15,706 nt of DNA. Origin: Acidobacteriota bacterium. Lineage in GTDB: Bacteria > Acidobacteriota > Terriglobia > UBA7540. Made by a program: the position numbers and the translations under genes. Location: contig JAKASC010000025.1 of the NCBI GenBank assembly GCA_021828245.1, forward strand, positions 1-15,706, written 5' to 3'. Numbering within the stretch: the stretch's first letter is position 1; the number at the start of each line of letters is the position of its first letter. A model generated the notes under the pieces. The model did no database searches, was not told the DNA's origin, and saw nothing but the letters and a program-made list of their open reading frames with translations. Below are positions 14,415-15,706 of the stretch, in pieces.

Positions 14415-14621
14415 TGGTCACCTCGTTTCGTGAAAATCGTCGGATCGCCAGGGTGCGTAGGCTTGTGAGGGCAGCTCCATTGCACCCTCTGAAGACGCGA
14501 ATATCCGTTGCCGGTCGGCCCTGCCAGCGGGGTCCATCAACCATTGCCCGGCTCGCGCCTTCGGTTTTGCCGACCATCCTCCATCAGGATGAGTTGGCAG
14601 GCAACAAGGTCTCGGCTTCAG

Positions 14622-15002
14622 CTACGCGGAATCGTCACTCTGAAATCGTTCCCACAACTCCGCCAAACGGCGTCGGTCACGGGAGTGCGGATCGGGTTCA
14701 CCATGAGAATCCGGCAGACCAAATCGCGCCCGCTCCATGACCGCCCATGAAGGCTGGTGGGAACGAAAGAGCTGAGGCTCGGCTTGCTGACTCTCATGAT
14801 AACGACAGTGCCGGCTGGAAGCAGAGGCTAAAGGGAAAACGCATCCTCGCTCCTGGCAGCGCGGCCCGGTAAAAGAGAGGTTGGAGTTCGCAACTGGCAA
14901 CACCGCAGGGACCTGAGAACTGGAGAAGAAAACGGGCGCGGACGGGGCCGCAGGAAAGGTTGATCGGCAAAAAAAATTAATGTCTTTCTTGCTGGATTGC
15001 AT
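14622..15002 (-). CDS. Small conserved-looking Cys/His protein of unknown function
   Basis: This is a 126-residue protein with no named domain that I recognise with certainty. The N-terminal 45 residues are low-complexity and Ser/Pro/Phe-rich. Then comes a Cys/His cluster C49-X4-C54-X11-C66-X2-H69 (RCQERGC and RHCRYH) that could bind zinc. A C-terminal half follows with FRSHQPSWAVMERARFGLPD and a charged helix RDRRRLAELWERFQ. It resembles small proteins I associate with Acidobacteriota, but I cannot name the family. The start is the ATG at 15000-15002, because GGAGG at 15009-15013 lies six bases upstream; a GTG at 15008 directly abuts that site and is rejected. A strong promoter lies over 500 bases upstream on the same strand. 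Confidence 0.6.
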   Translation of the reverse strand: MQSSKKDINFFCRSTFPAAPSAPVFFSSSQVPAVLPVANSNLSFTGPRCQERGCVFPLASASSRHCRYHESQQAEPQLFRSHQPSWAVMERARFGLPDSHGEPDPHSRDRRRLAELWERFQSDDSA

Positions 15003-15586
15003 TGTCACCCTCCATTAACAAAGTGTTGGAACGCATTTGCAGATGCCTAAAGTCTTCTAAGGCGGCAGGCCCTGGGGCCAGACGTGAGATCCGACGATGG
15101 TTAAAGAGGCGGCGGGAAAGGACTTGCTAAAGAGCCCCTCAAATTGAGCCTTGAAGGAGTAGGAAGCGAAAGTGCGGCGCTGAGTTTTAATTACCAGCTC
15201 GGCAGGTACCCAAGAAAGGCACCGAAAGCGGGAAGTTCGGTTAACAAGGGATCGTTGTGCCCGGCCTATTACTATGTATGTAACGTAGATGATAAGTAAC
15301 CCAACGAAAAAGACCAACTCATTAACCGTGGTCACGGTTCCAAACATCCTTCAGCGTTTGCTAGGAACGATAACGCTCGCCCGAGGTCTGAATTCCCCGA
15401 GGAATAAGCAGGTAGTTGGGCTTGTGACGGTATTGACCTGCCTCAAATGGCAACCTACCTCGAGCCAGCCGGAAGAGGAAATCCTGGAAATCAGGACCAC
15501 GCGCCTCCCGCCGCTCGCTTCCCTATGATTATCAATTGTAACCCATGCAGAGCGGTTTGTCAAGATGCGTAATCGCTTTGGTGACG
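15003..15586. other. 584-base stretch without a confident gene
   Basis: It holds the consensus minus-strand promoter at 15535-15563. It also holds one 96-codon frame on the minus strand (15057-15347) that begins with a hydrophobic segment (ELVFFVGLLIIYVTYIVIG) and continues with an unremarkable basic sequence. A purine-rich AAGG touches its ATG with no spacing. The rest has no open frame with protein-like composition and no RNA gene I recognise. It may be a long untranslated leader of the Cys/His gene. Confidence 0.45.
15535..15563 (-). promoter_or_regulatory. Consensus sigma70 promoter on the minus strand
   Basis: The minus strand reads a perfect TTGACA (15563-15558), a 17-base spacer and TACAAT (15540-15535, five of six). 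Transcription would begin near 15527 and run left towards the Cys/His and HTH genes. It starts only 24 bases downstream of the stop codon of the partial frame at the right edge. Confidence 0.6.
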
Positions 15587-15706
15587 TCAAGCTGCTTGTG
15601 TAAAAAGGCGGAGGGTACGGTTCCGCCATTCATGTTTTTCGTTGTAGCCATTGAAGATGGCATAGATGATTCGATCCACGCTTTCGACGTTGACGAAACA
15701 CACCAT
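15587..15706 (-). CDS. C-terminal end of a possible transposase (5' part outside window)
   Basis: The minus-strand frame is open from the right edge and gives 39 residues containing VESVDRIIYAIFNGYNEKHE, then TLRLFTQAA and a TGA stop at 15587. An amphipathic segment with hydrophobic/aromatic spacing followed by a short T-L-x-x-F-T-Q tail reminds me of C-termini of mutator-type (IS256-like) transposases. The fragment is too short to be sure and could be another protein. No terminal inverted repeat could be confirmed in the 100 bases after the stop. Confidence 0.4.
   Translation of the reverse strand: MVCFVNVESVDRIIYAIFNGYNEKHEWRNRTLRLFTQAA

Noticed and set aside
14383..14577. 64-codon minus-strand frame between the HTH and Cys/His genes
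   Set aside because: Its end overlaps the HTH gene start, the purine run touches its ATG with no spacing, and the product has no recognisable feature.
15351..15629. 92-codon minus-strand frame at the right end
   Set aside because: It overlaps the consensus promoter and the partial transposase-like frame, and its translation has no protein-like features.

Overview
The window looks like a chromosomal piece of a GC-rich Gram-negative bacterium, most likely from the Acidobacteriota. The reasons are the overall gene content, two Tat-exported proteins, a double-PilZ protein of acidobacterial style and a small Cys/His protein of a kind I associate with that phylum. The phylum is an inference from general resemblance, not a search result.

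Layout. A YajR-like MFS transporter, cut by the left edge (1-1059, +), converges on a double PilZ/zinc-ribbon protein (1081-1920, -). A secreted CE1-type esterase (2107-3306, +) is divergent from it. Next come an FmdB-type zinc ribbon protein (3491-3685, +) and a TIM-barrel sugar isomerase/epimerase (3820-4713, +). Converging on the isomerase is a Bcp-type peroxiredoxin (4776-5240, -) whose reading frame has an in-frame TGA exactly at the peroxidatic cysteine. Divergent from it is a Tat-exported family 2 beta-glucuronidase (5442-7394, +). Cell-wall genes follow: murB (7548-8645, +) and a class A penicillin-binding protein (8694-11111, +), the latter with its own near-consensus promoter over the murB stop codon. 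thiL (11274-12263, -) converges on these. After a gene-poor stretch there is a Tat-exported FG-GAP beta-propeller protein (12826-14112, +). It converges on an excisionase-like HTH protein (14151-14414, -) and a small Cys/His protein (14622-15002, -). The right end holds a 584-base stretch without a confident gene, a consensus minus-strand promoter, and the last 39 codons of a possible transposase.

The main result is the peroxiredoxin. An ordinary gene caller would report only an 87-residue fragment starting at a GTG at 5039, but the frame continues upstream through one TGA to a start with a ribosome binding site. The TGA sits in T-P-G-(TGA)-T, where Bcp proteins have T-P-G-C-T. A 7-bp perfect stem lies 14 bases downstream with a G in the second loop position, as expected for a bacterial SECIS element. 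The predicted 154-residue protein has no cysteine at all, so selenocysteine would be its only redox residue. I read it as a selenoprotein rather than a pseudogene, although no selenium machinery is visible in this window.

The esterase, the isomerase and the beta-glucuronidase could take part in using plant-type polysaccharides such as glucuronoxylan, but they do not form a clear operon. MurB and the PBP both serve peptidoglycan synthesis. No tRNA, rRNA or CRISPR array was seen.
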